From positions 3,402,001 to 3,466,000 of the forward strand of contig CP126197.1 in NCBI GenBank assembly GCA_030272155.1: a stretch of DNA of 64,000 bases. The letters run 5' to 3'. Under the pieces are notes generated by a model, which did not search any database, was not told the origin of the DNA, and worked only from the letters and a program-made list of their open reading frames with translations. Positions within the stretch are counted from its first letter, which is position 1, and every line of letters starts with the position of its first letter. Made by a program: the position numbers and the translations under genes. Source of the DNA: Tetradesmus obliquus (Eukaryota > Chlorophyta > Chlorophyceae > Sphaeropleales > Scenedesmaceae). Of the stretch, positions 22,431 through 35,289 are shown one piece after another.

Positions 22431-23020
22431 TTTGTTTGTGTTTGTTACACATGGGGGCCAGGCAATTCCAGCCTCTTGAACTGGCGTATCATACCAGCCA
22501 GGTAGGGTTTCAATTCCAACTCCGTCCCCCACCACCATCACGACGGAACAGCAAGTCTGCAGCCTTACTGCCCGCCTAGCAAATTGACCACAATGCTGCA
22601 GCAGAACGGAGTGGCCGCCTCCAAGGAACAGCATGGCATGGCAAGCAAGCATGCAAGCGCACGGCATGATAGGGCATGCAAGCATACACACTTACAGAGA
22701 CCTGGCTGCAACACCACACTGCTGTTGCTGCATGACAAGCACTAGGCTGTACTACATCCAAGCAAGAAGAAAACCACTCCTACCGCTGCGGCTAGCTAAG
22801 CTGACCTACAAAAACAAAAACCACTCCTACCGCTACCTACATGCAGCAACTCCACCAGATGGCTACACTGTCGCCACAAGTAAGGGCACCACCACAGCCC
22901 CAGGTAGCTGCCCAGACACGTAATGCATTTGACAACGGCTGATGTGAGAACAGCAATGCGAATGCAAGCACATTGCTGCTCCCTACGCGCAGCAGACACA
23001 AACCAAATAAAGTACACTGC
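22431..23020 (-). mobile_element. ZB copy, 5'-truncated (0.59 kb)
   Basis: tgcatgac/short-A subgroup. Ends at actgc before ccaatc (23021-23026). Confidence 0.87.
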
Positions 23021-23026
23021 CCAATC

Positions 23027-24144
23027 GAGAGAGAGGCTTGTTACAGGAGAAGGCAAGCTATCACCCGAGAGTGAGTCACTCGCCCTACTTTCAGCTCACA
23101 TATCGTATGAACTCGATAGCAAGCCACAAGACGCCACCAAAGAAAACTCCAGAGGCGTCTCGCAGCCCCTATCTCCCCATAAACGAACATGTACATGCAG
23201 GGCAGCAAGTGCGAAAAGCAGCACGAAAAGCAGCATGTGCTCCACGCACCAGGCAAAAAGCGCACAGGGAAGGACAAGCATGGTCCAAACAGTAAGCGGG
23301 GTGCACAAAGGTGCTGCTCACCATGAATGTCTGGCATGATTGCATCAAGGCACTGCTGTACTCACCAGACTGCAGCAAGCAGGAGCATGCATAACTGACG
23401 CAGTGCACGACTGACAGGCAAATCAAAGCAAACTAAGGCAAACTAAGGCAAACTAGGGCTCTGCTGCTTCTGCAATCCTTACGGCTGACAAGGACAGAAA
23501 CATGCAGCACGGAGGAAAGAGCTGAGAAACCAGCGCTGTGACACCCAACACATGCAACATGTCCTTGACAGAAACTGGAAAATCGACAACTGCTGACAGC
23601 ACAACATGCAGAGGCAGGAAGGTCAACCAGAGCGGGGCGCCAGTACAATGCGCAGCTGCGCTGGATCAGAGCACAGAAACGGGTGATTGCCAGGCACCGC
23701 AACCCGCCAAGTAGCGGGCGCTGCCTCTGTTGCCACAAAATCAGCAAGCAACTCCCAAAACCTTAACACCGCTTGCTGCTTAGCCTCCTGTAACATCTGC
23801 GCTACCAGCTGTTGTCGCTGTTGTTGTTGATGCAGCTGCTGCTGCTGTCGGCGCTGCTCTACCAGCTGATTATGCTGTTGCTGCGCAGCAGTGAGAGCTG
23901 CATGCTGTAGTGTATCAGTGATAAGCGCCTGGCCCGCCGGCAGCGGCGGTGGCTGCTGCACGGCCAGGGCGGGCGGCGGGATGCTCAGCTTATTAGCATG
24001 TCGTCTGCCAACATCCATGGCATTTAGAGCAGCTAGGCAGACAACCTTCCAAACGCCCCTGCGGAGCTTAGTAGGGCCAGCTGGCGGCTGCATCAACCAA
24101 ACATGCCGCATAGCAAGCGGCGGGCGGCCTGCAGCCCGCGTGCA
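23027..24144 (-). mobile_element. ZA copy, 5'-truncated (1.1 kb)
   Basis: 3' UTR plus about 174 codons of the ORF2 C-terminus (23623-24144), downstream of the zinc knuckle. caatc follows at 24145. Confidence 0.88.
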
Positions 24145-24149
24145 CAATC

Positions 24150-24229
24150 TTTTGTTTGTGTTTGTTACACATGGGGGCCAGGCAATTCCAGCCTCTTGAA
24201 CTGGCGTATCATACCAGCCAGCACCAGCA
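24150..24229 (-). mobile_element. ZB fragment, about 72 bp plus filler
   Basis: ZB tail and most of the terminal domain, truncated at accagcca. Then gcaccagca of unclear origin and caatc at 24230. Confidence 0.75.
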
Positions 24230-24234
24230 CAATC

Positions 24235-24978
24235 GAGAGAGGCTTGTTACAGGAGAAGGCAAGCTATCACCCGAGAGTGAGTCACTCGCCCTACTTTCAG
24301 CTCACATATCGTATGAACTCGATAGCAAGCCACAAGACGCCACCAAAGAAAACTCCAGAGGCGTCTCGCAGCCCCTATCTCCCCATAAACGAACATGTAC
24401 ATGCAGGGCAGCAAGTGCGAAAAGCAGCACGAAAAGCAGCATGTGCTCCACGCACCAGGCAAAAAGCGCACAGGGAAGGACAAGCATGGTCCAAACAGTA
24501 AGCGGGGTGCACAAAGGTGCTGCTCACCATGAATGTCTGGCATGATTGCATCAAGGCACTGCTGTACTCACCAGACTGCAGCAAGCAGGAGCATGCATAA
24601 CTGACGCAGTGCACGACTGACAGGCAAATCAAAGCAAACTAAGGCAAACTAAGGCAAACTAGGGCTCTGCTGCTTCTGCAATCCTTACGGCTGACAAGGA
24701 CAGAAACATGCAGCACGGAGGAAAGAGCTGAGAAACCAGCGCTGTGACACCCAACACATGCAACATGTCCTTGACAGAAACTGGAAAATCGACAACTGCT
24801 GACAGCACAACATGCAGAGGCAGGAAGGTCAACCAGAGCGGGGCGCCAGTACAATGCGCAGCTGCGCTGGATCAGAGCACAGAAACGGGTGATTGCCAGG
24901 CACCGCAACCCGCCAAGTAGCGGGCGCTGCCTCTGTTGCCACAAAATCAGCAAGCAACTCCCAAAACCTTAACACCGC
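24235..24978 (-). mobile_element. ZA copy, 5'-truncated (0.74 kb)
   Basis: 3' UTR plus about 47 ORF2 codons. Truncated at the same base (aacaccg) as the copies at 30000 and 43192, a possible reverse-transcriptase pause site. Confidence 0.87.
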
Positions 24979-24984
24979 ACAATC

Positions 24985-25956
24985 ATTTGTTTGTGTTTGT
25001 TACACATGGGGGCCAGGCAATTCCAGCCTCTTGAACTGGCGTATCATACCAGCCAGGTAGGGTTTCAATTCCAACTCCGTCCCCCACCACCATCACGACG
25101 GAACAGCAAGTCTGCAGCCTTACTGCCCGCCTAGCAAATTGACCACGATGCTGCAGCAGAACGGAGTGGCCGCCTCCAAGGAACAGCATGGCATGGCAAG
25201 CAAGCATGCAAGCGCACGGCATGACAGGGCATGCAAGCATACACACTTACAGAGACCTGGATGCAACACCACACTGCTGTTGCTGCATGACAAGCACTAG
25301 GCTGTACTACATCCAAGCAAGAAGAAAACCACTCCTACCGCTGCGGCTAGCTAAGCTGACCTACAAAAACAAAAACCACTCCTACCGCTACCTACATGCA
25401 GCAACTCCACCAGATGGCTACACTGTCGCCACAAGTAAGGGCACCACCACAGCCCCAAGTAGCTGCCCAGACACGTAATGCATTTGACAACGGCTGATGT
25501 GAGAACAGCAATGCGAATGCAAGCACATTGCTGCTCCCTACGCGCAGCAGACACAAACCAAATAAAGTACACTGCCCAGACAGCACTACTGGCAGGCAAT
25601 CCACTGATCCATAGCAGCAGTTGCAGGGGTCATCATCTGCAACACGTTGCTGCCGCTGCAGGCCACCAACTGCAGCAGCCTGCAGAAGGAATTTAAGGAC
25701 ACTCCAGACACTGAACCAGCAGTCCAGCACGCTCAACAGTCACAAGGGGTTGCCTAGCCGATCACATCATGTGGTGAAAGGCGATTGCAAGGGCACCGCA
25801 GCACCTCGAGCATTACCAGCACCTTGCCTGCTTCTGCTGTAGCCCTACTGCTGTGACCATGACACAACTCCAGGCGCCAGCTTGGGTACCAGCGAGCGCT
25901 CAAAACTAATTTATTGCTGAGCACATCTTCCTGAAGTTGTAGCCGACTGCCTGGGC
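24985..25956 (-). mobile_element. ZB copy, 5'-truncated (0.97 kb)
   Basis: First of a distinctive subgroup (ccacgatg, atgacagggc, ctggatgcaac) also present at 34085, 41395, 43942 and 48508. caatc follows at 25958. Confidence 0.88.
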
Positions 25957-25962
25957 ACAATC

Positions 25963-27357
25963 GAGAGAGGCTTGTTACAGGAGAAGGCAAGCTATCACCC
26001 GAGAGTGAGTCACTCGCCCTACTTTCAGCTCACATATCGTATGAACTCGATAGCAAGCCACAAGACGCCACCAAAGAAAACTCCAGAGGCGTCTCGCAGC
26101 CCCTATCTCCCCATAAACGAACATGTACATGCAGGGCAGCAAGTGCGAAAAGCAGCACGAAAAGCAGCATGTGCTCCACGCACCAGGCAAAAAGCGCACA
26201 GGGAAGGACAAGCATGGTCCAAACAGTAAGCGGGGTGCACAAAGGTGCTGCTCACCATGAATGTCTGGCATGATTGCATCAAGGCACTGCTGTACTCACC
26301 AGACTGCAGCAAGCAGGAGCATGCATAACTGACGCAGTGCACGACTGACAGGCAAATCAAAGCAAACTAAGGCAAACTAAGGCAAACTAGGGCTCTGCTG
26401 CTTCTGCAATCCTTACGGCTGACAAGGACAGAAACATGCAGCACGGAGGAAAGAGCTGAGAAACCAGCGCTGTGACACCCAACACATGCAACATGTCCTT
26501 GACAGAAACTGGAAAATCGACAACTGCTGACAGCACAACATGCAGAGGCAGGAAGGTCAACCAGAGCGGGGCGCCAGTACAATGCGCAGCTGCGCTGGAT
26601 CAGAGCACAGAAACGGGTGATTGCCAGGCACCGCAACCCGCCAAGTAGCGGGCGCTGCCTCTGTTGCCACAAAATCAGCAAGCAACTCCCAAAACCTTAA
26701 CACCGCTTGCTGCTTAGCCTCCTGTAACATCTGCGCTACCAGCTGTTGTCGCTGTTGTTGTTGATGCAGCTGCTGCTGCTGTCGGCGCTGCTCTACCAGC
26801 TGATTATGCTGTTGCTGCGCAGCAGTGAGAGCTGCATGCTGTAGTGTATCAGTGATAAGCGCCTGGCCCGCCGGCAGCGGCGGTGGCTGCTGCACGGCCA
26901 GGGCGGGCGGCGGGATGCTCAGCTTATTAGCATGTCGTCTGCCAACATCCATGGCATTTAGAGCAGCTAGGCAGACAACCTTCCAAACGCCCCTGCGGAG
27001 CTTAGTAGGGCCAGCTGGCGGCTGCATCAACCAAACATGCCGCATAGCAAGCGGCGGGCGGCCTGCAGCCCGCGTGCACCAAGCAGCAGGCAACTCAGAC
27101 AGCACACTGTCAATCACTGCTACCGCAACAGGGCACTCCCAAAAATGATGAACCCAACCAGGACAGGCAGCGCCACACATGCAAGTGTCACCCGACTTGT
27201 GCATACGCTGCGATGTCGGCAGGCCATCCATAATAAGCCGCCAGTACAACTCTTTGAAATTATTATCCCAGCGCATCTTCCAAAGCATGCTCTGGTTAGC
27301 TGCCACCCACTTCAAGCCATCAATCACTGCTGCTGGTGCAGCACCTGAGCCCAGCGC
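25963..27357 (-). mobile_element. ZA copy, 5'-truncated (1.4 kb)
   Basis: 3' UTR plus about 266 ORF2 codons. The right junction (cccagcgc|gagagagg) lacks the caatc motif, unlike its neighbours. Confidence 0.87.
26557..27357 (-). pseudogene. ZA ORF2 C-terminal fragment (about 266 codons)
   Basis: Matches ORF2 residues ~1213-1478, including the zinc knuckle and Gln-rich tail. No reverse transcriptase. A 5'-truncated dead copy with an intact reading frame. Confidence 0.85.
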
Positions 27358-29990
27358 GAGAGAGGCTTGTTACAGGAGAAGGCAAGCTATCACCCGAGAG
27401 TGAGTCACTCGCCCTACTTTCAGCTCACATATCGTATGAACTCGATAGCAAGCCACAAGACGCCACCAAAGAAAACTCCAGAGGCGTCTCGCAGCCCCTA
27501 TCTCCCCATAAACGAACATGTACATGCAGGGCAGCAAGTGCGAAAAGCAGCACGAAAAGCAGCATGTGCTCCACGCACCAGGCAAAAAGCGCACAGGGAA
27601 GGACAAGCATGGTCCAAACAGTAAGCGGGGTGCACAAAGGTGCTGCTCACCATGAATGTCTGGCATGATTGCATCAAGGCACTGCTGTACTCACCAGACT
27701 GCAGCAAGCAGGAGCATGCATAACTGACGCAGTGCACGACTGACAGGCAAATCAAAGCAAACTAAGGCAAACTAAGGCAAACTAGGGCTCTGCTGCTTCT
27801 GCAATCCTTACGGCTGACAAGGACAGAAACATGCAGCACGGAGGAAAGAGCTGAGAAACCAGCGCTGTGACACCCAACACATGCAACATGTCCTTGACAG
27901 AAACTGGAAAATCGACAACTGCTGACAGCACAACATGCAGAGGCAGGAAGGTCAACCAGAGCGGGGCGCCAGTACAATGCGCAGCTGCGCTGGATCAGAG
28001 CACAGAAACGGGTGATTGCCAGGCACCGCAACCCGCCAAGTAGCGGGCGCTGCCTCTGTTGCCACAAAATCAGCAAGCAACTCCCAAAACCTTAACACCG
28101 CTTGCTGCTTAGCCTCCTGTAACATCTGCGCTACCAGCTGTTGTCGCTGTTGTTGTTGATGCAGCTGCTGCTGCTGTCGGCGCTGCTCTACCAGCTGATT
28201 ATGCTGTTGCTGCGCAGCAGTGAGAGCTGCATGCTGTAGTGTATCAGTGATAAGCGCCTGGCCCGCCGGCAGCGGCGGTGGCTGCTGCACGGCCAGGGCG
28301 GGCGGCGGGATGCTCAGCTTATTAGCATGTCGTCTGCCAACATCCATGGCATTTAGAGCAGCTAGGCAGACAACCTTCCAAACGCCCCTGCGGAGCTTAG
28401 TAGGGCCAGCTGGCGGCTGCATCAACCAAACATGCCGCATAGCAAGCGGCGGGCGGCCTGCAGCCCGCGTGCACCAAGCAGCAGGCAACTCAGACAGCAC
28501 ACTGTCAATCACTGCTACCGCAACAGGGCACTCCCAAAAATGATGAACCCAACCAGGACAGGCAGCGCCACACATGCAAGTGTCACCCGACTTGTGCATA
28601 CGCTGCGATGTCGGCAGGCCATCCATAATAAGCCGCCAGTACAACTCTTTGAAATTATTATCCCAGCGCATCTTCCAAAGCATGCTCTGGTTAGCTGCCA
28701 CCCACTTCAAGCCATCAATCACTGCTGCTGGTGCAGCACCTGAGCCCAGCGCAGCCTGGACAAACCCAGTGCGCTTCGCACGGCGCTCAGCACGCAGCGG
28801 ACCAAGCTGCAGTGAGGTGGCTTCACTAACAGACAATTGTGCAACAGGAACAGCCTTGCCTCGGACATTTTGCCAACCCAGCCGAGCCACCAACATGGCC
28901 TCAACTTGCTGTTCTGCTGCAGAAGGTATACATGGTGGGTCCGGCACAGCCGCAGGCGGCCAAGGCCGGTCTGCGGCAGGATGCTGCACAACAGGCAAAA
29001 CAGCCATAGTCCATGCAACGGGCAGTTTATCAACCAGGCCTTGCAAATCCTCAGCCTCGTTGTCAGCATTGCTGTAGTTGGAGCCGTAAGGCAGCAACGG
29101 GTGCGGCAACTGCTGCTGAACAACACGCTGAATGAGATACCACGCCCGAATAAGATCAGCCACAGTGCGAAGACGCGGCCTGCATTTGCCGCCACGACAC
29201 TCATGCTCCCTGCGCTTAGCGGGCACCGGCAGGCACTGCAGCCCGCCCGGCACAAACCCAAGCCCAGCTTGCAGGAAGGGGTTGGCAAACACTGGCGCCA
29301 AGCTGCACCAAGCCCCAGGCGCCAGCACTGGCGCGTCCTGCACTGCCTGCAACTGCTGTCGCAGCTGCTGCATGTCGGACAGCTGCTGCGGATGCGGCAG
29401 GGGCAGCACAGGGGAGGGCGCGGCTGGTGCCAGCGCCTTCACATCACGGACTGGGCCCAGTGCTTGAAGACCAGCAATCATGCGGCGCAGTGGTGGGGGA
29501 GGGAGCGACTGCTGGGGAAACGCATGTGGCAGGTCCATAGGCGTTTGCGTGTCTGAGCTGCTGTCAAACAGGGACAGGGGGCCCCACCACTTATGCTTGG
29601 AGTGCAACAGCGCCCGCCCAATGCGGATCCAGGGCAGCTCGGTGTCAGGCGGCGCAGTAGCAAACTGCGCGCCCCACCAAGCATGCCGTGCACGTATGTG
29701 TTCAAGCCATGGCAAAGCACCAAAACCCCCTTCAGCTGGCCTGCCCGCCAGCAGGCGAGCAGCTACACCAGTAAAACGCCGTTCGGTTGACGCAGGCGCC
29801 AACCCTCTATCCACTAACTTCCCAACTGACGCAACAAGGTGCTGCCGATCAACATCTGCCGGTATATCTGAAAATTCAGCTGCATACAACAGGGTGCTGA
29901 CACCATACGCTGCGCTACCCATGCCTCTGCCAAACACAGACAATTGTGGTATGTGTGACAGCCGCGCAAGCGCGGCATCCACTGCAGCCA
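27358..29990 (-). mobile_element. ZA copy, 5'-truncated (2.6 kb)
   Basis: 3' UTR plus about 680 ORF2 codons. Left junction without caatc; right junction cagacaatc (29991-29999). Confidence 0.88.
27952..29990 (-). pseudogene. ZA ORF2 C-terminal fragment (about 680 codons)
   Basis: Nearly identical to the end of the long ORF2, beginning just after the reverse-transcriptase motifs (AAVDAALARLSHIPQLSVFG). The frame is fused upstream to MPSPVTSLSR, which is encoded by the 3' end of the neighbouring ZA copy, so the apparent start codon is borrowed. Not expected to be functional. Confidence 0.85.
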
Positions 29991-29999
29991 CAGACAATC

Positions 30000-30742
30000 G
30001 GGAGAGGCTTGTTACAGGAGAAGGCAAGCTATCACCCGAGAGTGAGTCACTCGCCCTACTTTCAGCTCACATATCGTATGAACTCGATAGCAAGCCACAA
30101 GACGCCACCAAAGAAAACTCCAGAGGCGTCTCGCAGCCCCTATCTCCCCATAAACGAACATGTACATGCAGGGCAGCAAGTGCGAAAAGCAGCACGAAAA
30201 GCAGCATGTGCTCCACGCACCAGGCAAAAAGCGCACAGGGAAGGACAAGCATGGTCCAAACAGTAAGCGGGGTGCACAAAGGTGCTGCTCACCATGAATG
30301 TCTGGCATGATTGCATCAAGGCACTGCTGTACTCACCAGACTGCAGCAAGCAGGAGCATGCATAACTGACGCAGTGCACGACTGACAGGCAAATCAAAGC
30401 AAACTAAGGCAAACTAAGGCAAACTAGGGCTCTGCTGCTTCTGCAATCCTTACGGCTGACAAGGACAGAAACATGCAGCACGGAGGAAAGAGCTGAGAAA
30501 CCAGCGCTGTGACACCCAACACATGCAACATGTCCTTGACAGAAACTGGAAAATCGACAACTGCTGACAGCACAACATGCAGAGGCAGGAAGGTCAACCA
30601 GAGCGGGGCGCCAGTACAATGCGCAGCTGCGCTGGATCAGAGCACAGAAACGGGTGATTGCCAGGCACCGCAACCCGCCAAGTAGCGGGCGCTGCCTCTG
30701 TTGCCACAAAATCAGCAAGCAACTCCCAAAACCTTAACACCG
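30000..30742 (-). mobile_element. ZA copy, 5'-truncated (0.74 kb)
   Basis: Tail variant gggagagg. Truncated at aacaccg. Flanked by acaatc (29994-29999 and 30743-30748). Confidence 0.87.
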
Positions 30743-30748
30743 ACAATC

Positions 30749-30798
30749 TAAGAGAGAGGCTTGTTACAGGAGAAGGCAAGCTATCACCCGAGAGTGAG
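30749..30798 (-). mobile_element. ZA micro-insertion, 50 bp
   Basis: Tail variant taagagagagg, then TGTAAC and half of the terminal hairpin. Flanked by gacaatc. Confidence 0.78.
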
Positions 30799-30804
30799 AC
30801 AATC

Positions 30805-32000
30805 TTTTGTGTTTGTTACACATGGGGGCCAGGCAATTCCAGCCTCTTGAACTGGCGTATCATACCAGCCAGGTAGGGTTTCAATTCCAACTCCGTCCCC
30901 CACCACCATCACGACGGAACAGCAAGTCTGCAGCCTTACTGCCCGCCTAGCAAATTGACCACAATGCTGCAGCAGAACGGAGTGGCCGCCTCCAAGGAAC
31001 AGCATGGCATGGCAAGCAAGCATGCAAGCGCACGGCATGATAGGGCATGCAAGCATACACACTTACAGAGACCTGGCTGCAACACCACACTGCTGTTGCT
31101 GCATGACAAGCACTAGGATGTACTACATCCAAGCAAGAAGAAAACCACTCCTACCGCTGCGGCTAGCTAAGCTGACCTACAAAAACAAAAACCACTCCTA
31201 CCGCTACCTACATGCAGCAACTCCACCAGATGGCTACACTGTCGCCACAAGTAAGGGCACCACCACAGCCCCAGGTAGCTGCCCAGACACGTAATGCATT
31301 TGACAACGGCTGATGTGAGAACAGCAATGCGAATGCAAGCACATTGCTGCTCCCTACGCGCAGCAGACACAAACCAAATAAAGTACACTGCCCAGACAGC
31401 ACTACTGGCAGGCAATCCACTGATCCATAGCAGCAGTTGCAGGGGTCATCATCTGCAACACGTTGCTGCCGCTGCAGGCCACCAACTGCAGCAGCCTGCA
31501 GAAGGAATTTAAGGACACTCCAGACACTGAACCAGCAGTCCAGCACGCTCAACAGTCACAAGGGGTTGCCTAGCCAATCACATCATGTGGTGAAAGGCGA
31601 TTGCAAGGGCACCGCAGCACCTCAAGCATTACCAGCACCTTGCCTGCTTCTGCTGTAGTCCTACTGCTGTGACCATGACACAACTCCAGGCGCCAGCTTG
31701 GGTACCAGCGAGCGCTCACAACTAAACTATTGCTGAGCACATCTTCCTGAAGTTGTAGCCGACTGCCTGGGCTTCCACTGCGCGCTGCACGGCTGTCAAC
31801 TGTGCTGTCTCTTCGGCGACCCGGCGTAGCTGCGTAGGCAGGCAGTATCGGCCTGCAGGACGCCACTCCTCTTATCTAATATAGCTTCCAGCATTAAAAG
31901 AAGCTGCACTAGACGGTCTTCCGACTCGCGGGCCACAACTGGCGCAGCCGGGCTGGGCCAGAGGGCAAAGCAAGCCAAGCCTTTTTACGCCTTGCTCAGG
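30805..32000 (-). mobile_element. ZB copy, full length (1,196 bp)
   Basis: Tail shortened to ttttgtgtttg (one GTTT unit lost). Reaches the common 5' end at cttgctcagg. Flanked by gacaatc. Confidence 0.9.
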
Positions 32001-32007
32001 GACAATC

Positions 32008-34079
32008 GAGAGAGGCTTGTTACAGGAGAAGGCAAGCTATCACCCGAGAGTGAGTCACTCGCCCTACTTTCAGCTCACATATCGTATGAACTCGATAGCA
32101 AGCCACAAGACGCCACCAAAGAAAACTCCAGAGGCGTCTCGCAGCCCCTATCTCCCCATAAACGAACATGTACATGCAGGGCAGCAAGTGCGAAAAGCAG
32201 CACGAAAAGCAGCATGTGCTCCACGCACCAGGCAAAAAGCGCACAGGGAAGGACAAGCATGGTCCAAACAGTAAGCGGGGTGCACAAAGGTGCTGCTCAC
32301 CATGAATGTCTGGCATGATTGCATCAAGGCACTGCTGTACTCACCAGACTGCAGCAAGCAGGAGCATGCATAACTGACGCAGTGCACGACTGACAGGCAA
32401 ATCAAAGCAAACTAAGGCAAACTAAGGCAAACTAGGGCTCTGCTGCTTCTGCAATCCTTACGGCTGACAAGGACAGAAACATGCAGCACGGAGGAAAGAG
32501 CTGAGAAACCAGCGCTGTGACACCCAACACATGCAACATGTCCTTGACAGAAACTGGAAAATCGACAACTGCTGACAGCACAACATGCAGAGGCAGGAAG
32601 GTCAACCAGAGCGGGGCGCCAGTACAATGCGCAGCTGCGCTGGATCAGAGCACAGAAACGGGTGATTGCCAGGCACCGCAACCCGCCAAGTAGCGGGCGC
32701 TGCCTCTGTTGCCACAAAATCAGCAAGCAACTCCCAAAACCTTAACACCGCTTGCTGCTTAGCCTCCTGTAACATCTGCGCTACCAGCTGTTGTCGCTGT
32801 TGTTGTTGATGCAGCTGCTGCTGCTGTCGGCGCTGCTCTACCAGCTGATTATGCTGTTGCTGCGCAGCAGTGAGAGCTGCATGCTGTAGTGTATCAGTGA
32901 TAAGCGCCTGGCCCGCCGGCAGCGGCGGTGGCTGCTGCACGGCCAGGGCGGGCGGCGGGATGCTCAGCTTATTAGCATGTCGTCTGCCAACATCCATGGC
33001 ATTTAGAGCAGCTAGGCAGACAACCTTCCAAACGCCCCTGCGGAGCTTAGTAGGGCCAGCTGGCGGCTGCATCAACCAAACATGCCGCATAGCAAGCGGC
33101 GGGCGGCCTGCAGCCCGCGTGCACCAAGCAGCAGGCAACTCAGACAGCACACTGTCAATCACTGCTACCGCAACAGGGCACTCCCAAAAATGATGAACCC
33201 AACCAGGACAGGCAGCGCCACACATGCAAGTGTCACCCGACTTGTGCATACGCTGCGATGTCGGCAGGCCATCCATAATAAGCCGCCAGTACAACTCTTT
33301 GAAATTATTATCCCAGCGCATCTTCCAAAGCATGCTCTGGTTAGCTGCCACCCACTTCAAGCCATCAATCACTGCTGCTGGTGCAGCACCTGAGCCCAGC
33401 GCAGCCTGGACAAACCCAGTGCGCTTCGCACGGCGCTCAGCACGCAGCGGACCAAGCTGCAGTGAGGTGGCTTCACTAACAGACAATTGTGCAACAGGAA
33501 CAGCCTTGCCTCGGACATTTTGCCAACCCAGCCGAGCCACCAACATGGCCTCAACTTGCTGTTCTGCTGCAGAAGGTATACATGGTGGGTCCGGCACAGC
33601 CGCAGGCGGCCAAGGCCGGTCTGCGGCAGGATGCTGCACAACAGGCAAAACAGCCATAGTCCATGCAACGGGCAGTTTATCAACCAGGCCTTGCAAATCC
33701 TCAGCCTCGTTGTCAGCATTGCTGTAGTTGGAGCCGTAAGGCAGCAACGGGTGCGGCAACTGCTGCTGAACAACACGCTGAATGAGATACCACGCCCGAA
33801 TAAGATCAGCCACAGTGCGAAGACGCGGCCTGCATTTGCCGCCACGACACTCATGCTCCCTGCGCTTAGCGGGCACCGGCAGGCACTGCAGCCCGCCCGG
33901 CACAAACCCAAGCCCAGCTTGCAGGAAGGGGTTGGCAAACACTGGCGCCAAGCTGCACCAAGCCCCAGGCGCCAGCACTGGCGCGTCCTGCACTGCCTGC
34001 AACTGCTGTCGCAGCTGCTGCATGTCGGACAGCTGCTGCGGATGCGGCAGGGGCAGCACAGGGGAGGGCGCGGCTGGTG
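32008..34079 (-). mobile_element. ZA copy, 5'-truncated (2.07 kb)
   Basis: 3' UTR plus about 492 ORF2 codons; truncated at gctggtg. caatc on both sides (32003-32007 and 34080-34084). Confidence 0.9.
32602..34079 (-). pseudogene. ZA ORF2 C-terminal fragment (about 492 codons)
   Basis: Matches ORF2 residues ~987-1478 with the zinc knuckle but no catalytic domain. The open frame extends into the neighbouring ZB tail (MCNKHKQK), again a borrowed start. Confidence 0.85.
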
Positions 34080-34084
34080 CAATC

Positions 34085-35284
34085 TTTTGTTTGTGTTTGT
34101 TACACATGGGGGCCAGGCAATTCCAGCCTCTTGAACTGGCGTATCATACCAGCCAGGTAGGGTTTCAATTCCAACTCCGTCCCCCACCACCATCACGACG
34201 GAACAGCAAGTCTGCAGCCTTACTGCCCGCCTAGCAAATTGACCACGATGCTGCAGCAGAACGGAGTGGCCGCCTCCAAGGAACAGCATGGCATGGCAAG
34301 CAAGCATGCAAGCGCACGGCATGACAGGGCATGCAAGCATACACACTTACAGAGACCTGGATGCAACACCACACTGCTGTTGCTGCATGACAAGCACTAG
34401 GCTGTACTACATCCAAGCAAGAAGAAAACCACTCCTACCGCTGCGGCTAGCTAAGCTGACCTACAAAAACAAAAACCACTCCTACCGCTACCTACATGCA
34501 GCAACTCCACCAGATGGCTACACTGTCGCCACAAGTAAGGGCACCACCACAGCCCCAAGTAGCTGCCCAGACACGTAATGCATTTGACAACGGCTGATGT
34601 GAGAACAGCAATGCGAATGCAAGCACATTGCTGCTCCCTACGCGCAGCAGACACAAACCAAATAAAGTACACTGCCCAGACAGCACTACTGGCAGGCAAT
34701 CCACTGATCCATAGCAGCAGTTGCAGGGGTCATCATCTGCAACACGTTGCTGCCGCTGCAGGCCACCAACTGCAGCAGCCTGCAGAAGGAATTTAAGGAC
34801 ACTCCAGACACTGAACCAGCAGTCCAGCACGCTCAACAGTCACAAGGGGTTGCCTAGCCGATCACATCATGTGGTGAAAGGCGATTGCAAGGGCACCGCA
34901 GCACCTCGAGCATTACCAGCACCTTGCCTGCTTCTGCTGTAGCCCTACTGCTGTGACCATGACACAACTCCAGGCGCCAGCTTGGGTACCAGCGAGCGCT
35001 CACAACTAAACTATTGCTGAGCACATCTTCCTGAAGTTGTAGCCGACTGCCTGGGCTTCCACTGCGCGCTGCACGGCTGTCAACTGTGCTGTCTCTTCGG
35101 CGACCCGGCGTAGCTGCGTAGGCAGGCAGTATCGGCCTGCAGGACGCCACTCCTCTTATCTAATACAGCTTCCAGCATTAAAAGAAGCTGCACTAGACGG
35201 TCTTCCGACTCGCGGGCCGCAACTGGCGCAGCCGGGCTGGTCCAGAGGGCAAAGCAAGCCAAGCCTTTTTACGTCCTGCTCAGG
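34085..35284 (-). mobile_element. ZB copy, full length (1,200 bp)
   Basis: Carries the ccacgatg/ctggatgcaac subgroup markers and the cgtcctgctcagg 5' end, but cacaactaaacta in between, where relatives have aaaactaattta. This mosaic suggests template switching or gene conversion. Confidence 0.9.
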
Positions 35285-35289
35285 CAATC

